Origin: Azophilus sp965221465
Lineage (GTDB): Bacteria > Pseudomonadota > Gammaproteobacteria > Pseudomonadales > Azotimanducaceae
Length of the DNA stretch: 64,000 nucleotides
Direction: 5' to 3'
Assembly: GCA_965221465.1 (NCBI GenBank)
Contig: OZ244892.1
Span: 3,286,001 to 3,350,000 of the forward strand
Positions 53,002 through 60,624 of this stretch are shown here, one piece after another. The notes below the pieces were generated by a model. It had not been told where the DNA came from, did not search any database, and worked only from the letters and a program-made list of their open reading frames with translations. Made by a program: the position numbers and the translations under genes. The number at the start of each line of letters is the position of its first letter. The first letter of the stretch is position 1.

Positions 53002-54098
53002 GCGAACTCCGCCAGTTGGAAGCGGTGCCGCCTGGGCTGCTGGAGGCAGAGCCGGACGAACTGCTGGCATTGCTCGGCGGCCCAACGTTGCTCCACCTGA
53101 AAGCCGGCATGAGCGGGCCAGGCGCTCTTGCGCAAACCCTGTTCGTCAGCGTTCTGCTGCACGGTAACGAGACCAGCGGCTGGTACGCCGTGCAGCGGTT
53201 GCTGCGCGACGTTCCCACCCCGCCACGAGAACTCATGATCCTCATCGGCAATGTCGAAGCCGCGGCCGCCGGCATGCGCACCCTGCCCGGCCAGCAGGAC
53301 TTCAATCGCATGTGGCGAGAGCCCCAGGGCGTGGCGCGAGACGTTCTGCGGTGTGTCGCAAAGCAGCCGCTACTGGCCGTGGTCGACCTGCACAACAACA
53401 CCGGCAGAAACCCGCACTATTCGGTGCTTACCGACTTTTCCGCCGGGAGCCGGGGGCTGGCGGCCCTGTTTTGCGACACGGCCGTGTTCATCGAAGAGCC
53501 CGACACGGTTATGACCCGGGCATTCAGCCCGCAAACACCCAACGTTGCGCTGGAGTTGGGTCCGGTCGGCGACGCAGAGGCCGTGGGCCGCGCCTACGGC
53601 TTCCTCTGCAAGCTGATCGCCCTGGAGCGCATCCCTGAAGCCGCACCCAAGAGCACGCAGCTGTACCGCACCCTGGCTCGGGTGCATCCACCGGATGGCG
53701 CCCGCTTTGTCTTCTCCAACCGCGATTCCGACACGGTCCCGGCCGACTGGCTTCGCCGAGGGGCAACCGGCGACGCCGAAGCGGCGCCCCCAATCCGGGC
53801 GGATGGCTTCGACCTGGTGCTCGACGATGCCATCGAGGCATCCAATTTCGCCAGGTTGCCGGTCGGCACCCTGTTCGGCGTCACCGCGGGAGGCCCCGGC
53901 CTGGAAGTGCTCGACAACGGCCAGAAGAATGTCACCAGCCGTTACTTCGAAATTCGGAACGGCCGCATCCTGCTCAAGAGCCCGGTCGTGCCCGCCATGT
54001 ACACGACCGACCCAGGCGTCGTCCGACAGGACTGCCTGTGCTACTTCATGGCCCCGCTGGACCCCAAAGACGGCATGTCCCAGGGCAGAGCGGCTTGA
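52998..54098 (+). CDS. M14/AstE-like zinc deacylase (succinylglutamate desuccinylase/aspartoacylase family)
   Basis: The 366-residue product starts at a GTG overlapping the ligase stop; another GTG lies three codons earlier. The zinc site is in VSVLLHGNETSGW (H55, E58) and the downstream VVDLHNNTGRNPHYS supplies the third ligand region. The catalytic glutamate probably lies in VALELGPVGD. The family removes acyl or amino-acyl groups from amino acids or trims peptides. Overlap with the GCS2 ligase suggests paired synthesis and hydrolysis or maturation. Confidence 0.85.
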   Translation: MSELRQLEAVPPGLLEAEPDELLALLGGPTLLHLKAGMSGPGALAQTLFVSVLLHGNETSGWYAVQRLLRDVPTPPRELMILIGNVEAAAAGMRTLPGQQDFNRMWREPQGVARDVLRCVAKQPLLAVVDLHNNTGRNPHYSVLTDFSAGSRGLAALFCDTAVFIEEPDTVMTRAFSPQTPNVALELGPVGDAEAVGRAYGFLCKLIALERIPEAAPKSTQLYRTLARVHPPDGARFVFSNRDSDTVPADWLRRGATGDAEAAPPIRADGFDLVLDDAIEASNFARLPVGTLFGVTAGGPGLEVLDNGQKNVTSRYFEIRNGRILLKSPVVPAMYTTDPGVVRQDCLCYFMAPLDPKDGMSQGRAA

Positions 54099-54131
54099 GC
54101 ATCGAACGATTCTCCGCCGCTGCGGCTCTGG

Positions 54132-54536
54132 TCAGGCGGCGGGGTCGAACCTGATGAAGACCCGGGGCGCGAATCCCATCAGAAAACCCACCACGACGCC
54201 GCGCGGGTATTCCTGCTCCACTCGCGACGCTTCCTCCCCTGACACCGGCACTGCTACGTAATCCAGGGTTTCTTCGTTGCGCGTGATGCGCACATCGGGA
54301 TTCTCGAGCAACCTGCGGTACCAGGCTCGCGGCCAGTGATTGACCGCCACGTAGAACTCTCCTTCGGACTCCAGACCGGAAAGCACCCGGTCGAACGAAT
54401 TGCCCTCGGCATCGAAGGTGGTGATGGTCACGGTATCCGGCGAGACAGGCTGCAAATACCCGATCAGCGATTCGAACGCGACGACGATGAGCACCCAGAC
54501 ACCAAGCAAGACACCGACAATTTTCACTGCTTTCAT
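54132..54536 (-). CDS. Membrane-anchored nitroreductase/DUF385-like protein
   Basis: The 134-residue protein starts MKAVKIVGVLLGVWVLIVVAF, an N-terminal anchor, followed by a small beta-barrel-like part with GEFYVAVNHWPRAWYRRLLENPDVRIT. That segment resembles the deazaflavin-dependent nitroreductase (DUF385) fold. The remaining family motifs are weak. It is convergent with the M14 gene. The function may be a flavin- or F420-binding reductase, with low certainty. Confidence 0.5.
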   Translation of the reverse strand: MKAVKIVGVLLGVWVLIVVAFESLIGYLQPVSPDTVTITTFDAEGNSFDRVLSGLESEGEFYVAVNHWPRAWYRRLLENPDVRITRNEETLDYVAVPVSGEEASRVEQEYPRGVVVGFLMGFAPRVFIRFDPAA

Positions 54537-54725
54537 GACGCTTCCCAGTCCATTCACTGCGGGTGCGTATCATAATCCAAACGGACGCCGGGGCGAGCCC
54601 GCACGGCCCGGGCCTTCAATCAAGCTGGAATGCCCGGTGAGAACCTCTCCCGGCGGATTCCGGGCAGGGTCGGCCGACCGCCGCAGGACGCCGGGGCATA
54701 GCCTGGTTGGGTACAATGGGCATTT

Positions 54726-54745
54726 CCGGCGTTACGAAACGCCGG
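54726..54745 (+). promoter_or_regulatory. Perfect hairpin with ACGA loop in the leader of a small-ORF/membrane-protein unit
   Basis: CCGGCGTTACGAAACGCCGG forms an 8-bp perfect stem with an ACGA tetraloop, 16 bases before an ATG at 54762. A TACAAT hexamer lies just upstream (54712-54717) and could be a -10 box. A short palindrome (GGTCGGCCGACC) is at about 54669. It lies in the 333-base gap 54537-54869. It could be a regulatory leader or simply a chance hairpin. Confidence 0.35.
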
Positions 54746-54761
54746 CCCGTGGGAAAGACCC

Positions 54762-54873
54762 TATGCGCCATCCAAAAAAAGCAGTCGACGCCCGGGCGCC
54801 CCGCATTCGAGGCGGGGCTGACGAGCCGGGCTCGTCACCTGTTTCCAATGTCGGCAGGGCGGCCGGTTCTTGA
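54762..54873 (+). CDS. Short leader-type ORF (36 codons), doubtful
   Basis: An ATG following GGGAAAGACCCT opens a 36-codon frame (MRHPKKAVDARAPRIRGG...) that stops in TTGA, overlapping the putative TTG start of the following membrane protein. The peptide is basic and without recognised domain. The overlap suggests a translationally coupled leader, but codon-level evidence is thin. Confidence 0.25.
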
Positions 54874-55223
54874 TCCTTCACGTCATCTGCTTCGCGCTCG
54901 CCGCCGCTCTGGCCTGCATCTGGAGCGCCATCGGCGCCGTGCGCGGAACGAGTGCCCGCCCCAGGGGCTGGACGGCGCCCCTGGACCACTGGGAACTGTT
55001 GATCGTCTTCGCAGTGGCCAACATGACCGCATTGGCCGCAGGCGTCGACCCGGCCGAAGACTGGTCTCTGGCGGCTCCGTTGTGGGTCTCGGCATCCCTG
55101 CTGCAGGGCCTCTTTTCCCTGGCGAACCTTGGGCCGGCACGGTTGGCGGCACTGTTGGTGTCGCTGGCCATGAGCGGCTGGATTTTCGCCATGGCGATTC
55201 AGGCCGCATCGAGCCCCGTTTAG
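54870..55223 (+). CDS. Small integral membrane protein of unknown function
   Basis: The 117-residue product, starting at TTG (MILHVICFALAAALACIWSAIGAVRG), contains about four hydrophobic segments separated by short loops (ELLIVFAVANMTALAAG, WVSASLLQGLFSLANL, LAALLVSLAMSGWIFAMAI). It lacks the N-terminal glutamate motif of SMR exporters. It resembles no family I can name. It precedes an SDR gene by 125 bases. Confidence 0.55.
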   Translation: MILHVICFALAAALACIWSAIGAVRGTSARPRGWTAPLDHWELLIVFAVANMTALAAGVDPAEDWSLAAPLWVSASLLQGLFSLANLGPARLAALLVSLAMSGWIFAMAIQAASSPV

Positions 55224-55348
55224 CCGAAACCGCGCCGAACATTCCAGACCCCGATTGCTGGCGACCGCGTTCGCGACACCAATACAATAGGGCTCGGCTG
55301 GCGGCGGCGAGCCGCAAACGACAATCGCAGATACAAGGAGATTCACCG

Positions 55349-56131
55349 GTGGCCATCACAACGGAACTTTTCGACCTCAGCGGCAAGGTCGCGCTCTTGA
55401 CCGGCGCCTCCAAGGGCATGGGGCTGGCCATGGCGGAAGCGCTGGCGGAACACGGCGCCCGGGTCGTCATCTCCAGCCGCAAGCTCGATCAATGCGAACA
55501 GGCGGCCGGCCGCATCAACGAGCGATGCGGGGAAGGCGCCGCCATCGCGGTCTCCTGCAACATCGGCCACAAGGACCAGTTGGAGAACCTGGTACGGGTC
55601 ACCCACGACGAACTGGGGCCGATCGACATCCTGGTCTGCAATGCCGGGATCAATCCCTTCTATGGCCCCATGTCGGAGATTCCCGACTGGGCCTTCGACA
55701 AGATCATGAGTTCCAACGTGCGCTCCAACCACTGGCTCTGCCAGATGGTGGCTCCGGACATGGCGGAGAAGGGAGCAGGGTCCATCGTCATCACCTCGAG
55801 CACCGGCGCCTTTTTCCCATCCGAGGTGCTCGGCACCTACAACATCTCCAAGATCGCCGAACTGGGGCTGGTGAGAAATCTGGCCCTGGAACTGGGCCCG
55901 AAGGGGATTCGGGTAAACGCCATCTGCCCCGGCACCATCAAGACCGACTTCGCGCGGGTGCTCTGGGAAAGCGAAGAGGCCGCGCGCGGGGTGATTGCCG
56001 GTACGCCGCTGCGCCGTATCGGCGAACCGGACGACCTGAAAGGGGTTGCCGTCTTCCTGGCCTCCGACGCCAGCGGCCACATGACCGGCCAGGCGCTAAC
56101 GGTCTGTGGCGGCATGTTCATGTGGCGATAG
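55349..56131 (+). CDS. Short-chain dehydrogenase/reductase (SDR)
   Basis: The 260-residue protein starts at GTG with AAGGAG upstream. It has the cofactor motif TGASKGMG (18-25), NAGINP, the catalytic serine in ITSSTGAF, the YNISK pair (YxxxK), and a C-terminal GGMFMWR. It is a classical SDR, likely NADP-dependent. The chain resembles 3-oxoacyl or alcohol SDRs involved in xenobiotic or lipid metabolism. The neighbouring nitronate monooxygenase is in the same direction. Confidence 0.9.
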   Translation: MAITTELFDLSGKVALLTGASKGMGLAMAEALAEHGARVVISSRKLDQCEQAAGRINERCGEGAAIAVSCNIGHKDQLENLVRVTHDELGPIDILVCNAGINPFYGPMSEIPDWAFDKIMSSNVRSNHWLCQMVAPDMAEKGAGSIVITSSTGAFFPSEVLGTYNISKIAELGLVRNLALELGPKGIRVNAICPGTIKTDFARVLWESEEAARGVIAGTPLRRIGEPDDLKGVAVFLASDASGHMTGQALTVCGGMFMWR

Positions 56132-56202
56132 CGGTCAGTGGCGCTTCGGAAGCGGCCAGCGCGTGCTAGAGTTGGGACTCGAACCCTGGGGACACGAAGC
56201 CA

Positions 56203-57345
56203 ATGAAATCGATCGTCTGCGACCTGGTGGGATGCGAATTCCCCCTGTTTGCCTTCAGTCATTGCCGGGACGTGGTCGCAGCCGTGACCAACGCTGGCGG
56301 GTTCGGCGTCCTCGGCGGGGTCAGTCACACGCCGAAGACCCTGGATATCGAACTCTCCTGGATCGATGAGCAGGTCAACGGCAGGCCCTACGGCCTCGAC
56401 CTGATCGTCCCCACGAGCATGGACAGCAGGGAAGAGTCGCTGACGGCCGAAGAAATCGAGGCGCGGATTCCCCCGGAACACAAGGAATACGTCCGCAACC
56501 TGCTGGCGCGCTTCGACATCGACAGCGACGACATCTACCAATCCGGGCCATCCGACCGAGCGGGCGACAGCATGCGGGAGAAAGGCGCCGCCGAATTGCT
56601 CGACTGCGCGTTCACGCATCCCATCAGGCTGATCGCCAACGCCCTGGGAGTGCCGCCCCCCTTCATGCTGGAGCGGGGAAAGCGCGAGGGCGTACCCGTC
56701 GCCGCACTGACCGGCGCCCGGGAACACGCCATCAAGCATGCCGAAGCCGGGGTGGACATTCTTGTCGTGTCCGGCACCGAGGCCGGCGGTCACTGCGGCG
56801 AGGTTTCCACCCTGGTCCTGATCCCCGAAGTGCTGCAAGCCCTGCAACCCTACGCGGAGATCCCCGTGCTGGCGGCCGGAGGCATCGCCACGGGGCGGCA
56901 AATGGCGGCAGTGATGGCAATGGGCGCCCACGGCGCCTGGACAGGGTCCGTTTGGCTGACCACGGCAGAGGCGGAAACGGCACCGGCGGTCAAGGAAAAG
57001 TTCCTGAGCGCCAACTCGCGGCAGACGGTGCGCTCCCGGAGCCGAACCGGCAAGTACACGCGGCAGCTCCGTTCGGCATGGACGGACGCCTGGCACGCCG
57101 AAGAAGCTCCCGAGCCGTTGCCGATGCCGTTGCAGGGGCTGGTCAGCGAACCGGCGCTCACCAGAATTTCAAAACTTGCCGACTCGGGCCATTCGGGCGC
57201 CCGGCAACTCACCACGTATTTTGTCGGCCAGGCCGTGGGCCTGATGAACCACGTGCAATCCGCGCGGCAGGTGGTGTATCAGTTCATGGAGGATTTCGCC
57301 GAGGCATCCGAGCGGTTGTCCGGATTGCTGGAAGAAGACGCCTGA
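56203..57345 (+). CDS. Nitronate monooxygenase / enoyl reductase-like FMN protein
   Basis: The 380-residue TIM-barrel protein begins MKSIVCDLVGCEFPLFAF and has AAVTNAGGFGVLGG, VDILVVSGTEAGGHCGEVSTLVLIPEV and VLAAGGIATGRQMAAVMAMGAHGAWTGS. The last two are the FMN phosphate and histidine regions of nitronate monooxygenases. The family oxidises nitronates to carbonyls. It is longer than the minimal type because of an inserted helical segment near residues 70-130. Confidence 0.88.
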   Translation: MKSIVCDLVGCEFPLFAFSHCRDVVAAVTNAGGFGVLGGVSHTPKTLDIELSWIDEQVNGRPYGLDLIVPTSMDSREESLTAEEIEARIPPEHKEYVRNLLARFDIDSDDIYQSGPSDRAGDSMREKGAAELLDCAFTHPIRLIANALGVPPPFMLERGKREGVPVAALTGAREHAIKHAEAGVDILVVSGTEAGGHCGEVSTLVLIPEVLQALQPYAEIPVLAAGGIATGRQMAAVMAMGAHGAWTGSVWLTTAEAETAPAVKEKFLSANSRQTVRSRSRTGKYTRQLRSAWTDAWHAEEAPEPLPMPLQGLVSEPALTRISKLADSGHSGARQLTTYFVGQAVGLMNHVQSARQVVYQFMEDFAEASERLSGLLEEDA

Positions 57346-57451
57346 ATTCCGGGTGTCGGCACAACCTCCAATCGGCGCCCGGCGCGATCATCGCCGACCT
57401 TGGCGCAATTTTCGGGGATTCCCCACCAACAGCGACTGCTGACTGACGGTC

Positions 57452-57567
57452 AGCCCCGATATCTCACCTGCTTTCGTCGCGAGGGCGTCGAGGTTTCGTC
57501 GCTGAAGCAAAACGCACAGGGCGAATGCATCGACATCCGCAGCAGGAAGTTGGTGACGGATGCGGGT
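57452..57567 (+). repeat. Dispersed repeat module B, short copy 5
   Basis: Left segment CTTTCGTCGCGAGGGCGTCG and right segment GCATCGACATCCGCAGCAGG with GTTGGTGACGGATGCGGGT bracket a shortened middle that lacks both hairpins, so this is an internally deleted copy. Bases 57590-57625 immediately after (GGTGTGCGGTGCGGGTGTCC) resemble one arm of module A, so a fragment of A may be attached. It lies in the gap between the nitronate monooxygenase and arfB, 58 bases from the arfB stop. Confidence 0.75.
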
Positions 57568-57625
57568 CAGGCAATCGTACCCCGCGGCCGAGACCGAGGC
57601 GGTGTGCGGTGCGGGTGTCCGGTGC

Positions 57626-58027
57626 TCATCCGTCGAGGGCCGGCGGCTTGCGCAGCAGCTTCTTTTCGGCATGCAACTTCTTCCCGGTGAGCCGCCGCGC
57701 CCTCGATGCGGCCGTCGGCCGAGTGGGAATCCGCACCTTGGGGTGGCGCCAGGCTCGTGCGAGCAAGCTGTCGAGCCGCGCCAGGGCGTCGCTCCTGTTC
57801 TGCATTTGCGAGCGGAACCGGTTCGCCGTGATGACGATCTCGCCGGACCGGTTGGCGCGCCGGCCGGCCAGGCGCACCAGCCGTTCGCGAACGGGTTCCG
57901 GCAACCCGGCGCGGTCCAGGTTCAGGCGAAGTTGCACCGCGCTCGACGTCTTGTTGACATGCTGCCCACCCGGGCCCCCGGCGCGGATGAATTCGAACGC
58001 GATTGCATTGTCCGGAATCTTGCGCAT
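57626..58027 (-). CDS. arfB: Alternative ribosome-rescue factor ArfB (peptidyl-tRNA hydrolase)
   Basis: The 133-residue protein from MRKIPDNAIAFEFIRAGGPGGQHVNKTSSAVQLR has the GGQ catalytic motif of class I release factors near its N-terminus and a basic C-terminal tail (SRARRLTGKKLHAEKKLLRK) that enters the mRNA channel. It releases peptides from stalled ribosomes without a stop codon. A start 19 codons upstream is possible. The length is typical, and the gene is divergent from the AbgT transporter. Confidence 0.93.
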   Translation of the reverse strand: MRKIPDNAIAFEFIRAGGPGGQHVNKTSSAVQLRLNLDRAGLPEPVRERLVRLAGRRANRSGEIVITANRFRSQMQNRSDALARLDSLLARAWRHPKVRIPTRPTAASRARRLTGKKLHAEKKLLRKPPALDG

Positions 58028-58159
58028 ATTCGATTCAATCGACCCGAAGCCCGGAACCGCCATTCTGTTGTTCCGAGGCAACACCTCGCGGCCGGTGGCC
58101 CCGCTCGAGGAATGCAGCCGTTATGATAGCCAACGGCGAAGCGAATGGGCGGAACAATC

Positions 58160-59710
58160 ATGAGCGAATCGGGCGCGACAGGCGGCGTGCAGACACGGAC
58201 GCGGCTGCTGCGAATGCTGGACCGGGTCGAGGCGCTGGGCAACAGGCTGCCGGATCCGGCGGTACTGTTCCTGCTGCTGCTGATCGCCGTCTGGATCCTG
58301 TCGGCCGTGCTCTCCCAGTTCAGCTATACCCACATCGACCCGCGCACGGGTACTGCGCTCGAGATTCGCAATCTCGCCACGCCCGAACAGCTTGCCCACT
58401 TTCTATCGCAGATGGTCTCCACCTTTGTCGGGTTTCATCCCCTGGGCGTGGTGCTGCTTGCCATGCTCGGTATCGGCGTCGCCGACCACACCGGTTTCAT
58501 ACGCACCGGCCTGAGAGCCCTCATGAACGTGACTTCGAAGGCGATCGTCACGCCCATGGTGCTGTTGATCGCGATCGTCAGCCACACCGCCGTGGATGCG
58601 GGTTACGTGCTGGTAATTCCTCTCGGCGCCGTGATCTTTCAGGCGGCCGGCCGGCATCCGCTGGCGGGCATCGCCGCCGCTTTCGCAGGCGTCTCCGGCG
58701 GTTTCAGCGCCAATTTCGTGCCCTCGGCGCTGGACCCGCTGCTGCAGGGCATCACCCAGGCCGGCGCCCAGATCATCGACCCCGAAATCGTGTTGAACCC
58801 ATTGAACAACTGGTTCTTCACGTCCGCTTCCACCCTGCCGATCATCGCCTTGGGCTGGTACCTGACCGACCGGGTCGTCGAGCCGCGGCTCTCCGGAACC
58901 ACGTTGGACGGCGACCTCGCCGACGCGCCCAGGCTCGAGCCGCTTTCGGCGGACGAACGCCGGGGCCTGACAGCAGCGCTTGCGGTCATGGCGCTGACAC
59001 TTTTGGCCCTGTTCGCCAGCATGCTGCCCGAAGGCTCGGCCTGGCGATCGCCGGACGGGTATCTGACCGTGGGTTCGGCGCCGCTGATGAAGAGCATCGT
59101 GCCGCTCATCTTCATCGTCTTCATCTTGCCAGGCATCGTTTTCGGCTACGCCGCAAAGACCGTTTCCGGGCACCGGGACATCATCGCCGGCATGAACCAG
59201 GCGATGAGCGGACTGGCCTATTACCTGGTGATGGCCTTCTTCGCATCGCTGTTCATCGCCGAGTTCGGGCGCTCCAATCTCGGGGCGCTGATGGCGCTCG
59301 AGGGCGCGGCCCTGCTGAAAGCCGCGGCGCTGCCGGCCTTCGTCACCGTTATCGGGGTCATCCTCATCACTGGCGTGGTGAACCTGTTCGTCGGCTCGGC
59401 TTCAGCGAAATGGGCGCTGCTGGCGCCGATTCTGGTGCCCATGCTGATGCAACTGGGGCTGTCACCCGACCTGACCCAGGCGGCCTACCGGATTGGCGAT
59501 TCCTCCACCAACATCATCACGCCGCTCATGCCCTACTTTCCACTCGTGGTGGTGTTCTGCCAGCGCTACGTGAAGCATTCGGGCATCGGCACGGTGCTGT
59601 CGATGATGCTGCCCTATTCGGTGGCATTTCTGGTGGTCTGGACGCTCTTTCTGCTCGCCTATTGGGCCACGGGGCTGCCGCTGGGGTTGCAGGCAAGTTA
59701 CGCCTACTGA
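58160..59710 (+). CDS. AbgT-family transporter
   Basis: The 516-residue membrane protein has about 12 spans and the AbgT marks LGNRLPDPAVLFLLLL, GVSGGFSANFVPSALDPLLQG and SSTNIITPLMPYFPLVVVFCQ. Family members import p-aminobenzoyl-glutamate or export antimetabolites. No folate gene is adjacent. The 245 bases after it (59711-59955) hold nothing recognisable. Confidence 0.9.
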   Translation: MSESGATGGVQTRTRLLRMLDRVEALGNRLPDPAVLFLLLLIAVWILSAVLSQFSYTHIDPRTGTALEIRNLATPEQLAHFLSQMVSTFVGFHPLGVVLLAMLGIGVADHTGFIRTGLRALMNVTSKAIVTPMVLLIAIVSHTAVDAGYVLVIPLGAVIFQAAGRHPLAGIAAAFAGVSGGFSANFVPSALDPLLQGITQAGAQIIDPEIVLNPLNNWFFTSASTLPIIALGWYLTDRVVEPRLSGTTLDGDLADAPRLEPLSADERRGLTAALAVMALTLLALFASMLPEGSAWRSPDGYLTVGSAPLMKSIVPLIFIVFILPGIVFGYAAKTVSGHRDIIAGMNQAMSGLAYYLVMAFFASLFIAEFGRSNLGALMALEGAALLKAAALPAFVTVIGVILITGVVNLFVGSASAKWALLAPILVPMLMQLGLSPDLTQAAYRIGDSSTNIITPLMPYFPLVVVFCQRYVKHSGIGTVLSMMLPYSVAFLVVWTLFLLAYWATGLPLGLQASYAY

Positions 59711-59955
59711 CCGGGAAGCCAGTCTTTCACAACGGCGCTACCGTTCAGCGTACCGCAGAAGGGCCGGGGCAGCCGCAGCCTTCCCGACACATCCGGCCAA
59801 CCGCCAGGCCGGCCTGCTCCGATCCGCCTGCCCGAAGTGCGGCCCCACAGCGTGCCGGGCATATGGGGTTATCGGCCAGGGCTCGCAACACCGCCGCAGC
59901 CAATCTCTTCGTGAAAGATCGATTTGGGGCCGGCGGGCGTCGCAAATCCGTCGAA

Positions 59956-60522
59956 TCAGCCGCTGCGGTCGAATACGCGTTTGAAACGGCGGGTCTTGCC
60001 CTTGCGGGGGTTGATGATCACCGACATCAGCAGGCTGCCGTCCCGCTGGACTTCCAGCGTCCGATTCACCTTGCGCTTGCTCGACTCGTAATTCGAGGTC
60101 AGTTTTTTCGCCGACCAGGCGCTGTGCAGCCCCCGATACGCGCCGGGCCGGATCTTCTCTTCGCCGACGCCGTGATAGCTCAGCACCAGGCCGTGCTCGT
60201 CGGTGGCGATACTGAAACTCTGGCAGCGCAGCATCTCGGGGTTGGGGACGCCGGCGTCGCCTTCGGGCTTGGCGCCGCCGCCCACCGGTACGCCCACGCC
60301 ACCGACACTCACCTGCGTCGAGAAGTTGCCCTCCAGCCCTTCCCACCAGCGCACATTCGCGTTGTCGGGCTGAATGGCCTGGCTACGCTCGATGTTGACG
60401 GCCCAGGTGCCGAGCAAAGCGGAATCCGCCCCTGCTGCGAAAGCCGATGCCGAAAGCATCAGGCCAAGTATCGCGAGCCAGGCCGGCGACACTTTTCTGC
60501 TGCGGTTCGGATTCGTACTCAT
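59956..60522 (-). CDS. Hypothetical secreted protein
   Basis: The 188-residue protein has a clear signal peptide (VSPAWLAILGLMLSASAFAAG). The mature region starts LLGTWAVNIERSQ, a pattern common in lipocalin-like secreted proteins of unknown role, and ends with a basic segment (NPRKGKTRRFKRVF). There is a glycine-rich insertion near residues 70-90. It is co-directional with the TonB receptor upstream, but the spacing is about 100 bases. Confidence 0.6.
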   Translation of the reverse strand: MSTNPNRSRKVSPAWLAILGLMLSASAFAAGADSALLGTWAVNIERSQAIQPDNANVRWWEGLEGNFSTQVSVGGVGVPVGGGAKPEGDAGVPNPEMLRCQSFSIATDEHGLVLSYHGVGEEKIRPGAYRGLHSAWSAKKLTSNYESSKRKVNRTLEVQRDGSLLMSVIINPRKGKTRRFKRVFDRSG

Positions 60523-60624
60523 ACTCCTGTTCGACCCCCTGCAGGGGGCCATGCCTCCGGAAGCTCAATCGCCCGCTTCACATCGTAGCATTTGCCCAGC
60601 GTAATTCGGATGCGGGGTAGACGG

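Noticed and set aside
54726..54745. Guanidine-II (mini-ykkC) riboswitch
   Set aside because: Only one ACGR-loop hairpin is present and the downstream membrane protein lacks the SMR exporter motif; the class needs two such hairpins.
56167..56190. T-loop-like string GGACTCGAACCC suggesting a minus-strand tRNA
   Set aside because: The matching acceptor, D and anticodon arms would fall inside the nitronate monooxygenase coding start and do not fold; no tRNA can be built.
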